Shown: piece after piece, positions 25,101 to 37,000 of the stretch
Position numbering within the stretch: the stretch's first letter is position 1
Layout: every line of letters begins with the position of its first letter
Assembly (NCBI GenBank): GCA_014607495.2
Contig: CP053148.1
Coordinates: 11,284,001-11,348,000, forward strand
Source: Carposina sasakii
Taxonomy: Eukaryota > Arthropoda > Insecta > Lepidoptera > Carposinidae
Direction: 5' to 3'
Length of the DNA stretch: 64,000 nt
Translations under genes and position numbers: made by a program
Notes under the pieces: model-generated
What the model saw: the letters and a program-made list of their open reading frames with translations, nothing else
What the model was told of the DNA's origin: nothing
Database searches by the model: none

Positions 25101-28100
25101 TTAATGCAGAATATCGAGTTCCGAGTCATGTATATGTCTATATTAATCTGTATTTTTAAATACTGGGCTAGTATCCACGCACGACACAAGACCGTAGGGG
25201 ATAATGTCTTGTGAAGTGTGTAGGTGAATCAAATATATTCAAATGTATTTTAATATTTATTAGGTACCTTTTACCAATAGAGGTGTGATTTCCGTGTACA
25301 GTTTTTGTTTCTTCCGAGGGCAGCAACCACTTTTCGCTAATGTTCCCAGGCGTCCGTTGAACACCATTGCTAATGAAAATGTAAGCAATCATTATAATTA
25401 TGTTTCAAAGAGTTATACAGTAATAATGAAAGATGTAAAAGTCTCAGCACAAGTTTTTTCTAATTCCTAATTGCGTGATTACGTGATAGGTAACATAAGA
25501 AAAACGTAAGAACGCTGAAGATATACAAAGACGATCATATAAATGTTTCTTCCAACAAACGACAAGTCAAGTGAAAACACAAACCGTAGATTTTATTATA
25601 TTTTCTACGAAAGATGCAGATAAATGAACTTAGGTACTCACTTAGTATATAAAAGGTGTACATTAGCACAAGCAGAAGAGCCTCGTGCCAGTAGATGCGG
25701 TCGTCTAGCATCGTAAGGATGAGAGCGACCACCGCCACAGCATACATGAGGCAGTCCCGGGAGACTGACCACCAATCCAAGTCTATCACCTGGAAACCAA
25801 TAACCTCTCGTAATAGGCTAGCTATTAACGAAACGCCTACCCATGAATCCTATGGCCGTAGGGCCCATATGTTGAAAGCGGGGCTGGCAGTGTGATAAAA
25901 CCATGCTATTAGCGTGGTTTTATCACACTGCCAGCTCCGCTGTATCAACTGATGCAGCTGCGAGTTGATACAGATGGTGGCAGCAGAGTAGAATTCGTAC
26001 CACCCCATGTCTGCCCGTGGGTATCGTACGGTTTCCGGGAGGTTGGCAGCAGCGGCTCCCGTGTTGACAACATATTCCAAAATATAAACTGCAGTCACCA
26101 ACCCGCCTGCCCAGCATGGTGACTATGGCCAAAAACCTCTTAGGACAGTGCACAGCCTTGTAGCCTGGGGGAGGCCTAAGCAGTGGACTGCAATAGGCTC
26201 CTGATGATGATGATGATGAAAAGTTAATACTTATCTCATTAAGTTACACCATTTAGGTCAAATAAACAAAATTACACTGATTGGAATTAATAATATAATA
26301 TACATAATTGGCAATATCCTTCGTCACGTCAGATGCCATATAGGTCACTGCTGACCTCACAGGATGCAGTCTTTAGCCAAGTCATGTAGGTCACCGGGTA
26401 ACTTCATTTTTGTACTGGCGGCGTTCAAGGTGTTAAAAGACGTATCATCATCTTCCTGCCCTTATCTCATTATTTATGGGGTCGGCACAACATGGTTTCT
26501 TTCGAAACTCACATTGCCAAAGTTTTGGCATTTGTTTTTACGGCCGGCCTGACGCTAACCCTTCTCGGGTATAGCTAAGTGAATTTTGAAAAATCCGTAC
26601 ATAAAGTAAATTCAGCGGTACAGGCCCGTAACTGGGATCGAAGTCACGCCTCCCGACTGAAAGCGCACGTCTTAACAATTGGGCTATCACGCTATCGTTA
26701 AAAGACGTACCATTCCAGCAAACAAAGCGCAGCAAGCCGGCACGGCGAGTACGTTGAAGACGGCGGAGCCGACCACCTGCGCCCACACCCAAGTCTCCTT
26801 CCGTCACGAAAGTGCCGACGCAGTTGATGAAGAGCTCGGGGCTGGAGCTGGCAGCTGCCATGAAGGTCGCGCCAGCTACATCGGTTGCTATGTTCAGACC
26901 TGGCAACGACAATATGATTGTCAAAAAATGCGTTTGCCTGCCACGACGTAGGTCCTGTTCAAAAAGTTCGGGTTCGAATCCCAATAAGTGCTATAATATT
27001 ATTTACATAATAATACGAATATCTCACATTTAGCTAAAATAAAATGAATACAATATTTTTGGTAACTATAATTTTAGTTGAAGAACCCAGCAAGAAGAAC
27101 AGAATAAATAAATAATTCTACGTAGGAGCACGCACAAATGGGAATAACATTTTTAAAGGAATGTATATTAAAAACCGGTAAATTAGCTACGTACTAGACT
27201 TAGATACTAAAATAAAATTAAACATATTAATTAATATGCTTGTAATATTTAACATTTCATTTCCTTAATAAATATACCAGGAATACACTACACACGCGAA
27301 TCCATTAAAGTAAAGCATGATTTCTGGAAGATAGCATAATTAAATTCGCATAGCAATAAATAAAAGTAACAGCGTAATAACATATAGGAATTACGGTACA
27401 TTACCAATAACTAGGTATGATATACAGCACGCAACAAGATCATATTAATTACTTATATTAACTATAAATGCCAGGGTATGAATACTCCATAATATTATTA
27501 TTTTACGCTACCGTATGTCTATCTACATTTTTGAATCGACCTTACTTTTTATGAATAATCCTGAAAAGCCTTAGCTACGTACAAAAAATCTAAAGAAGTT
27601 TCCCACGAAAAAAGTTAGGTAATGGACACGTTAAACATAAGATAGTTTTGTAAGAGAAAAGTTTATTCATTTTAGGAAAGCGCAACAGCATATGTAATAA
27701 AGTGGGCACAGACGGTATAACTTTTCTTACAGAACTTCACTTTCTATGTACATAATAATGTATTTGAAGTTTACCGGGATTGGCCCACCCCGGGCCCACC
27801 GCTCATTCCCGCCTCTGTAACTCCTGTGAGCAAAATGCTTAAAAAAGCATAGAAAAACCCGGGGGACCTAACTATCGACTATAAACCATTAAAACTAATA
27901 GAAAAACAGAATGTGAAGTATGAAGATGCACTGACTGACAATATTATTACAATTGAAACATGTGGCTTCTTTATGTTACCTAAGATCTTTTATATTTGCA
28001 TACTTACGTTCACATATAATTTCTATGGCTGGCACAAAGTACTGTTCACACACAGTCCCGAGGAGAAGAAAACAGTAGATGGCTATCACGCAATGGATCA

Positions 28101-31100
28101 ATATAAAACCCTGTGGAAATAGCATTGGATATATCTTATTTGAACAATAAGTCTGTATAGAGCTTATTATCGGAAAGTACATTTTAATTTCTTAACTACT
28201 TTGTATACAGGGTGTTACATAAAGGGTATGTTAAGCGAAAAGCTATGTAAAAACCCACAGTAGAGAACCTATTTCCAACATTTGAGATTCGAAATCACAT
28301 ATTTATTTTTCAAGATTGTTTGAACATTCCTGAGTTGTGTAGGAATTCTCCATACTATCTGGAGAAATAAACATGTGATTTCGATTCTGAAATTTTGCGG
28401 GTAGGTTCCTTTTAGTGGGCTATTTACATAGCTTTTCGCTTAACATACCCCTTTTTTACACCCTGTAAATGCTGACTAAATTCGTCGGTCTTCTTGGATC
28501 CTTTATATTTTATATTAAATCGAATCCACAGCCGACCTCGAGGGAATAGACTATATTTTATGCACAAACTGCAGTATTTATCTTTTCCTTGTTAGATATT
28601 CCTGAAATGTACTTTTTGTACCAGTCTAACTTTTTCTCGGAAATAAATTTTATGCAATTCGCTTTGAAAGTGCATGTTATTTGCCCATACCGTCAGGGAT
28701 GGTGTGAAACGATAAAGAATTTGATGAAATTATCAGGTAAAATTCAGTGTCTGAGTATAACGCCGTATATATGCTATTCTATTTTAAATAAACTGGTTTA
28801 TAATTCGCTAGAAGGATAACAATTAAATATAGAAAAAGCATAATCCGGTTCTCTATCGTCGTTCTATTGAAGAAGTTACTACCTATATACTCGTAGTAGT
28901 CGCAGTGTCTCGCTGCACGTGGGCGGATTCATAGAACATTTTATTGCCCCGCGTGCAGAAAACATTGCGACTAGCAATCGTAAATACCAACATGTTGTCT
29001 TTGAGAGCGGTTCAATCCATCCGGAGGGAACTCCAGAATAGCCGGAGGAGTGCAATTGACGTCTGCACTCTCTAGGATGCCTAGCAGTTGACGAGATGGA
29101 AAACCTGTGTAGCGAGATACAATACTCAATGTATAATAGCCATAATTTCATACAGGTAAAGTGAGGAATACAGTACGACGACTAAGGAGCTCGGGCATTC
29201 TCTCAGGCGATAAGCTAGCAACTTGTCACTGATAGTTTATTTGTCTCCGTTATACTAAATGTGGCTGTGGGATCTCCTCTATCATAAAGCAGTTCTGGCT
29301 AACCCACTTCGGAAACAGAGCCATTTATTACATACAGCCATGAAGTATAGTATGTAGGTTTAGTATATTTTAAAAAGGAATTCCAGCAGTTACATACTAC
29401 GATATTATAGACAAAGATCGTCTTTTTAACCGACTTCAAAAAAAGGAGGAGGTTCTCAATTCGTCTGTATGTATTATTTATATTTTTTTATGTATGTTCA
29501 CCGATATTTCCGGAGTTGGGAGACAGTACTGCAATTGGTCGATACAAACTATTTAGTAGTATGTAGGGCTGACGTGTTACTTGAATTAACATCTGATGCT
29601 GCTGTGCTGATGGTCAAGCTACAGAACTCCTTAACGGTTAGGAGTTAGGGGACAGTACTGCAATTGGTCGATGGAAACTATATATGTAGGGCGAACGTGA
29701 TACTTATACGGGTAGGTACTACTCCTGAGATGGTAACGATTAAACCCTTAAGTATACAGGGTGTTTTTTCGTTGCCACCCTTAACGAAGGGTACGAACTC
29801 TATACATCAAATAAAGTAAGTTTATGCCAAAAAAATGCTGAGAAACGATGTAAATTTTTCATCTTTAACTATTTAAATATTTATAATTATCACTTATTTT
29901 TTGGAGTTGGTGCCAGCCAAACAAATAAATGTAATTAAGAAAACTGACCGACACTTAAATTTATAGTAAAACCAAGAATAGGAAATTGCATTACCGTATT
30001 GTATTTTGCCGTGTGTGTGGCTTTGCCAGCCGCGCGCGTCTATCAACACAACAGACTACGTTACCTAGGCTGGCACCGACTCCAAAAAATAAGTGATAAT
30101 TATAAATACATATATGCATACAGCAGATACAAAGTAGCACTGAAGAGGCGATAAAGCTTACCCGCTTTTTCTGCCCTCAAAAAAATAGTTCCCTCAATAT
30201 GTTAAGCTTTACAACGAATGAAAAATTTTTGAATAAACAGACTTTTAAAAAAAATTTAACCGTCTTCAAACTTTAACTAAAAAGCGATAAATAACGTAAC
30301 TAATTTATCTACTTAATACATATTAAATATCTAAAATATTTAAATATTTACATCTTAATAAATACTTTAAGTCATCTTTAAATTTAAATACAGTACCTGG
30401 GTAAGTATTAAGTGAGAAAAATAAGTGAGAGTATGTCATTAAGCTCCCAAAACCTCTATTAGCGAGAAACAGAAATAGAGAGTCGTTTTTCCTCATGGAG
30501 TAAGTGAGACTGCTACTTATCTATTTATAAGCGAGAGGTGAGCTTTATTTATTATTTAGGAGGAACTATTGCTTACATAGGTTCATACAATAACAAATGA
30601 CAAAACAAATTACAAATTTAACATCTGCTATTTTATGACTCATTCTTAACTTTCGTGGTCTAATTGTTTTTTTATTGTTTTCTCGTCAATATTGTACCTG
30701 TTCAATATTAGGCGAACAAAGAAAAGAATTTGATTGCTTTTTTTGGAAATTTATTACATGAAGTGGTGCTAATTACAGACATTATGATGAAATATCAGAA
30801 AGAAATAAAAATATAAGTTCTAAAATAAATTTACATTAGTGCATGAATTTTTGTTTTGTTTTCGTAAGCATCTTGATACCTACCCTTATAAAGTACTTTG
30901 ATGTCGAAATCTAATGTACATAACATATATGTACAGATATGTATACACGTACATAATATATTTTGTGCATATTATGCACATAATTTTATCATTTACATAT
31001 TTACTACAATCGTAACTGTAACTGTTATTGCTGCGTACCTCTATTCATGTACCTGCATTAGCGAGAAACTCTTAGTGAGAAACCTCTATAAGCGAGAATG

Positions 31101-31646
31101 AGATTGTGCTCCCTTGAACTCTCGCTTATCCAGGTTTGACTGTATATAATATGCAAGTAAAGGTTACGTGTGTTAAACTTTTTAATTGTACACATTGGTG
31201 AAATGATAAATATCAAAAAGTGTGTGTGAAAATATTATCATATATTTGAAACTGAGTATATTTTCACGCGTTTTATTGTTTAATTTATAGTTTTCTTATG
31301 GAACTTCACTACATATTATAAAACAAAGTCGCTTGCCGCTGTCTGTCCGTCCCTATATGCACATTCACGAGGAAGGCTTATAACGAACGCACGGGAGTAA
31401 TGCACTCACACGCGGGCAAAGCCGTGGGCGGCCGCTTGTTATTAATAATTTTACAATTACATATAGGTAGGTGTTACCTGGATTGTAGTTCGCAATTGGA
31501 GTATTTCCCTCGTCAAAATATTCACCACTTCGCAAAAAAAGAAAATAGAACATAGGAATACCGAAGAAAAGAGACACTCTTATAACAACAGCCTTTCTAA
31601 CTTTACACTGAACATGCTGTCTAGTCCTTATTAACATGTTTGCCAT
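22172..31646 (-). CDS. K+-dependent Na+/Ca2+ exchanger (NCKX, SLC24 family), paralogue A
   Basis: Antiporter of the CaCA superfamily, expected to move Ca2+ (with K+) out against Na+. Eleven exons, 5' to 3' on the minus strand: 31478-31646, 28992-29062, 28008-28110, 26711-26899, 25642-25789, 25268-25369, 24784-24918, 24232-24447, 23905-24006, 23332-23453, 22172-22387. All junctions are GT-AG and phase-consistent; about 523 aa if one indel is ignored. A hydrophobic N-terminal segment ([16 protein letters not shown]) is followed by the NCT loop, the alpha-1 repeat (residues about 118-177; [23 protein letters not shown]), DWW..RD, a hydrophilic cytoplasmic loop (about 255-315), and the alpha-2 repeat (about 378-452; [29 protein letters not shown]), ending TLIELNVLF. 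Exon 4 is 189 nt where 188 are needed: one extra base near 26776-26779. Insect CG1090/zydeco-type proteins look closest, but I assign no symbol. Confidence 0.92.
22515..22720 (+). mobile_element. LINE 3' fragment in the last NCKX-A intron
   Basis: Shares CGTGGGTATCGTA, CTCCCGTGTTGA and GTGGACTG-AATAG blocks with 25990-26218, which ends in the (ATG)n tail typical of RTE-type elements. Confidence 0.6.
25026..25230 (+). repeat. tRNA-derived SINE-like repeat (family C), copy 2
   Basis: B-box-like GGGTTTGGATCCCGAG and the 3' block ACACAAGACCGTAGGGGATA. Same body as 420-615. Confidence 0.5.
25990..26218 (+). mobile_element. RTE-type LINE 3' end with (ATG)n tail
   Basis: Ends GTGGACTGCAATAGGCT followed by five GATGAT-type units, in an intron of NCKX-A. 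No coding capacity. Confidence 0.7.
26495..26697 (-). repeat. tRNA-derived SINE-like repeat (family B) next to NCKX-A exon 4
   Basis: On the minus strand it starts GATAGCCCAATTGTTAAGAC and has the B-box-like GACTTCGATCCCAG. The body ends in GAGTTTCGAAAG. Its head lies 13 nt past the exon 4 donor. Confidence 0.55.
26711..26899 (-). other. NCKX paralogue A exon 4, alpha-1 repeat with one-base frameshift
   Basis: The exon reads from [16 protein letters not shown] through TEGDLGVG in one frame; after a GCAGGTGG stretch the family motif [16 protein letters not shown] continues in the next frame. Removing one base of the AGG at about 26776-26779 restores both the motif and the phase-0 junction with exon 5. 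The remaining exons are clean, so I favour a base error or very recent mutation over an old pseudogene. Confidence 0.85.
28206..28467. mobile_element. MITE, TACAGGGTGTAAC family, in an NCKX-A intron
   Basis: Ends TACAGGGTGTTACATAAAGG and its complement, with an internal GTTAAGCGAAAAGCTATG mirror. Confidence 0.85.
29756..29845 (+). repeat. ACAGGGTGTTTTTTCGTTGC repeat, copy 2
   Basis: Inverted partner of 33763-33848. The pair encloses exon 1 of NCKX-A, but solo insertions are the simpler reading. Confidence 0.6.
29878..30108. mobile_element. small inverted-repeat element, about 230 bp
   Basis: Arms of about 40 bp: TTATAATTATCACTTATTTT..GGAGTTGGTGCCAGCC and its complement at 30068-30107. It lies in intron 1 of NCKX-A. 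Confidence 0.75.
30391..31142. mobile_element. pogo/Tigger-like non-autonomous element in NCKX-A intron 1
   Basis: Ends CAGT...ACTG flanked by TA on both sides; the right terminus read inward is CAGTCAAACCTGGATAAGCG, resembling pogo/Tigger termini. Internal repeats of AGCGAGAAACCTCTA. No transposase ORF in 752 bp. Confidence 0.65.
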
Positions 31647-32424
31647 TTAATGAAGATTTCGATCAAATTAACCGGATGACTAGATTTTTTTATGCTAACG
31701 CGATTTGGTTGCTCTTTTGTCTACTTTTGTCAAATGAAGAACTCGAATATTTTGCTGTGTATACAGCTCAATAGCATTGAGATTGATAGAAAGAAGTACG
31801 ACACATAAATTAACATAGACGTGCTGATGTACTCGGGCCAAAAATGTCACTGATTGTTGTTTTACCTTACAGCCCTTGAGGATAGACGATATCAGGTATA
31901 ATATTATTATTTGAAAGACCAACTATCGTCCTTATCGATGTTCAAGTAAACAAAGTAACGCTCCTGTTTTAATGAAATTTCACACCGGACGTTTATAAGA
32001 CGATGACGTGTCAAAATTAAAACAATATGTTTACCTAAATAAATTAGTACTCACCTAGGCATACTGTGAGCTAGAAGAATTAATTCGAACCATTTTAAGT
32101 ATGTATTTCGAATTGAATTTTTACGGCATTACCACAAGACATTATAATAAGCTTGCCTAAGCTAAAATCGTTTTAATGTGTCAGATATGCCATACCTAAC
32201 TTTATATTAGTACTCTAATTATACAGTACAGGAGTCCAATTAGATTTGGTTTTGCGTGGTGGGGTTGTGGTGAAAGGTCATTTCATGAAAACGTAAGCGT
32301 AAAATGAATAAGTATGTTAGCGGATTATATTATGGAGAAGTACCTAATAATTTTTATATAAATTAAGATATAAGAAATAATATTAAACAATGAAAAAAAA
32401 AAATGGTCTAATTTGTCCTCCGAG

Positions 32425-32526
32425 TTGATGGCCCGATAGCTCAGTTGGTTAGAACGAAGCACAGTATGCGAGAGGTCGTGAGTTCAAGTCTCACTCGGGT
32501 GAAATTTTTTTCATTTCTTAATTAAT
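32425..32526 (+). repeat. tRNA-like SINE (family A), copy 1
   Basis: GCCCGATAGCTCAGTTGGTT and GAGTTCAAGTCTCACTCGGG resemble tRNA A and B boxes, but the anticodon arm does not fold. The tail TTTTTTTCATTTCTTAATTA is shared with copies at 49581-49686 and 52514-52620. Confidence 0.7.
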
Positions 32527-32639
32527 ATCCCGTAGTTTCTTAGGGTCAGTTCCATAGAAGAAAATGATCGTAACCTTACAAAGAATACGAGGTATTAAAA
32601 AAACATCGTTTGTCTTTTTACACCCTGTATAATAAAAAT

Positions 32640-32916
32640 GTAACGGATCGCTCTCTGTACATGGAAGATATATGAGAAAAATATTATGGGAGATCTTTAA
32701 CAACGCAATAGTACCGAAGAGTACTGTGAAGAATTTTTGTCTGTCGCTTTGTCTGTACGTTAATCTCAGAAACGGCTGAACCGATTCCAATGCAGTTTTC
32801 AGGAATATATTGTGACAGGTCCCACTTAACATATAGGCTACTTTTTATCCCGGATAATTCCGACATTTCGTTTTTTTCTGTAGTCCACGCGGACGGAGTC
32901 GCGGGCGTCCACTAGT
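32640..32916 (-). repeat. ACTAGTGG interspersed repeat, copy 3
   Basis: Near full-length, from TAACGGATCGCTCTCTGTAC to GTCGCGGGCGTCCACTAGT on the plus strand. Confidence 0.75.
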
Positions 32917-33762
32917 TTATAATAAGTATGTTAAAAACGAAATCTTTTTAAAACGTTCGGTTTGTAAAACCATAATAAACCAAGGTGCTTATCTAATGGA
33001 TGATAGAGTCAGGATAAAAGTTATATCGTACTGTAAATATTTGGGATCCTTAGAATGTGAGACAGTGCAATATGGTTAAATGTGATTGATACTCGTATCT
33101 CATATTCTGCAAACAAATAATTAAGCGTTTGGTTTCTTAGGCATTCTTTGTAATAAATTAATAATATGATCATATTAAAAGGATTGATTAAAGAATTTAA
33201 TACAAGTAACCCAAGATCAGGGGAGAGGGTCATGGTCCTCATTCACGTCCCTCTAGATCCACGATTAAGAGTGACATATACTATCCAGCTCTGCGTATGA
33301 TTCATATTAATATCGCACAACTACTTTTCATTATCAAGTTATTGCTTGTATATTGGAATCAAAAACATAATGATAAACAGGTGTCCTACAAAATTTAATC
33401 GGATAGTAATTATCAAGGCTATAAGCGCCGTGGAAAAGAACTTTTGTGGGGTTATCTTTCGAAAATATTCCATTGAGAATAATCTATAGATTACGCTGGT
33501 CAAGTGCCCAGGAAAGTTACCACTGTTTGATCAGTTAACAAATATAACAAATGTTGGTACAGTGTTGATAGGACTTATGCCCTCCGATATAAAAATGGCT
33601 TTAAAATATGTTCTGGTAGACATAAACAAAATGGTATCCAGCCTTTTCGCCGAAAATTGTTTCCCATATTTTCATTTCCCGAATAACGTTTCGACTATGT
33701 TTCACTTTGACAACTAACGTTTTCCAAATTTTTGTATCGCAACGTTTCATTTGGTCTTTTCC

Positions 33763-33848
33763 CAGCATTTTTTTGGCATAAACTTACTTTATTTGATCTA
33801 TAGAGTATGTACACTTCGTTAAGGGTGGCAACGAAAAATCACCCTGTA
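33763..33848 (-). repeat. ACAGGGTGTTTTTTCGTTGC repeat, copy 3
   Basis: AGCATTTTTTTGGCATAAAC through GGGTGGCAACGAAAAATCAC; inserted in the left arm of the split element. Confidence 0.6.
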
Positions 33849-34039
33849 CATACGTATTTTCAAATTCCTCCAGAAAACTGAGTGCTAACAAACATTTGTT
33901 TTTACCTCTTTGTGAAACTTTATATCGCTTGCGCATTTTTTGGCAAAACCTGGTCTTGAACTTGCCTTAAACAAATAAGTTTTTTTAATAAGCATTAAAA
34001 CAGAAATATTAGATTAGGTTATGTTAGAGTATGACTAAC

Positions 34040-37000
34040 AACCCAGTCAAATAAACGATCTATCTATCTATCATCATCATTTACAGCCCTGAGAAGTCCA
34101 CTGTTGGACATAGGCCTCCCCCAACAACCTCCACTCCGACCGGTCGGAAGCAGCCTGCATCCAACCGACGCCCGCAACCTTGACCAGGTCATCCGTCCAC
34201 CTCGCGGGTGGCCTTCCCACGCTGCGCTTGCCGATACGTGGTATCCACTCTAGAACTTTCCGACTCCATCGGCCATCAGTTCTTCGAGCTATGTGCCCTG
34301 CCCATTGCCACTTAAGCTTGCTGGACCGTTTAGCTATGTCGGTGATCTTTGTACGTCTGCGGACCTCCTCATTTCTGATTCGATCACGCAGAGAGATCCC
34401 AAGCATAGCTCTCTCCATCGCTCGCTGTGCGATCCTGAGCTTTTTTATGAGGCACATAGTTAGAGACCACGTCTCGGCACCGTAGGTCATCACCGGCAGC
34501 ACGCACTGGTTGAATACCTTCGTCTTTAAGGACTGGGGTATCTTGGATACAAATAAGCTTCGTAGTTTCCCGAACGCTGCCCAGCCGAGTTGGATTCGCC
34601 GAGTTACCTCCTTCTCAAAGTTGGACTTACCTAGTTTGACCGTCTGTCCCAGGTAAACATACTCGTCAACAACTTCAAGCATCGAGCTCCCAACCAGTAC
34701 AGGAGTGGGCGGCACATGGACGTTCGACATGATCTTCGTCTTGTCCATGTTCATCTTCAGGCCCACCTGTTGGGAGACTCGATTGAGGCCATAGAGCATT
34801 ATGCTTAGATCCTTCAGCGATTCTGCCATGACCACGATGTCGTCTGCGAACCGAAGGTGAGTGATGTATTCGCCATTGATATTGATGCCGAGTCCTTTCC
34901 ATTCGAGAAGCTTAAAGGCGTCTTCCACTGCATTGGTGAAGAGCTTCGGAGAAATAACATCTCCTTGTCTCACTCCCCTCTGCAAAGAAATCGGCTCAGT
35001 GCTCCGCTCCTGTACTCGTACCGACATGGTGGCATTGCTGTATAAACACTTCAGCACTTCGATATATCGATGGTCAATATGGCACCGCTGGAGAGACCGC
35101 AACACTGCCCATGTCTCGATCGAATCAAAGGCCTTCTCATAGTCCACGAACGCTAGGCATAGTGGCCGATTATACTCTTCCGTTTTTTGTATAATCTGCC
35201 GTAGCGTGTGGATATGATCTATGGTACTAAACCCTTTTCGGAAACCGGCTTGTTCGGGAGGCTGGAAGTCATCAAACCTGCGAGCAAGACGATTCGTGAT
35301 TACCCTTGAAAACAACTTGTAGACATGGCTCAGAAGCGAGATGGGTCTATAGTTCTTCAGCAAGGCTTTATCGCCTTTTTTAAAGAACAGCACCACCACA
35401 CTTCTGTTCCATGCTTCCGGCGTTACGCCTTCGAGCAGGACGGAATTGAAGAGCCTTTGGAGGACCTTCAGTACCGGAGTTCCACCCGCTCTTAGAAGCT
35501 CTGATGTGATTCCATCGTCACCCGGCGCTTTGTTGTTTTTGAGTTGTTTAAGGGCAGTCCTAATCTCGTACAGGCTGATATCCGGGATGTCTTCAGTATA
35601 GTGTCGGGTGAGCTTGGCTCTTGGGTCTTTGCCTAATCTAACAGGTTTAGCGACCGAGGTATATAGCTGTCCATAGAACCTCTCAATCTCCCTTAGCACC
35701 TCTGGTATGGTAGACGCTACACTGCCGTCCTCTGTCCTCAGCTTCGTCAACTGGCTCTGCCCAATAGATAATTCTCTTGCGAACACTTTGGAGCCTTGGT
35801 TTCGCTCTATTGTCTCCTTAATGCAGCGAGTATTAAAGCTGCGGATGTCGTGTCGCAGAGACTTGGAGATACGTCTATTGAGCTGCCGATATGCTTCAGC
35901 GTCATCAGAGGACTGCAGAGACATTGCGCGCCTTTCCGCCATGAGGTTGAGGGTATGACCAGTTAGTTTCTGGGGTCTATTTCTACGGTTAGGTCTAAAG
36001 AATTTAGACCCCACCGTGTGGACAGTTTCTACTAGCCTGTTATTTATATCGTCCACTGACATGCAATCTTCTAGGCAAGCAAAGCGGTTTGTCAGCTCGA
36101 GTTGAAAGCTCTCGGGGTTTTGAATGTGCACGGATGAGGGTCGGAGTGTAGACTTCACTAGTCGTGATCTCTCCCGTTTGACATTAATATTCAATGAGCC
36201 TCGAACCATTCGGTGATCGCTACCGGTTTTCACCCTGTTGATCACTGAGACATCATTGAATATCCGTCTATCGGTGGTCAATATGAAGTCTATCTCGTTC
36301 CTCGTGTGCTTGTTGGGATGGAGCCAGGTCCATTTCCTATGAGGCGGCTTCTTGAAGAAGGAGTTCATCATAAAGAGTCCCTCCATCTCTAGAAAATCGG
36401 CCAGCCTCTGGCCCCTGGGGTTCCTGTCGCCGGATCCAAATTGTCCCACTTTCAACTCATTCTCACCCCGCTTGCCTAGTTTCGCATTGAAGTCCCCCAT
36501 AACAACACAGAAATGAGTTTTAGAGGTATGTATGGCTGTACTTATGTCCTCATACATAACCTCCACCTCGTCATCCGGATGCGTCGAGGTCGGCGCGTAT
36601 ACCTGGATGACCTTCAACGAGTACCTTTTTGATACTCTGAGTATCAGGTATGCTACCCTGCTCGACACACTCGTGATGGATTCGATGCTGTTTACGAGGG
36701 ACTTGTGGACGATAAACCCAACACCACCCTGGGACTTATGATCACCTTCCCGGTGGTAGAGTAAGTTGCCAGATTTCAGGGTTATCGTATCCTCTCCCTG
36801 TCTTCGGACCTCAGATAACCCTACAATATCCCACCGCAACTTACTCATTTCCTCTTCCAGCTCATCGAGCTTTGTGTCCTCCTTCAGCGTGCGCGCATTG
36901 TATGTCACCAGCGATAACCCACGCCTATGGTCCATTTTCGTAGCATTAGTCGTCGTACAGTTGGAACCCGCCCGGGGATTCTTAGCACCCCTGGCTCCGG

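Noticed and set aside
26538..26984. 148-codon minus-strand ORF as a gene
   Set aside because: It is NCKX-A exon 4 read through the frameshift and out into both introns.
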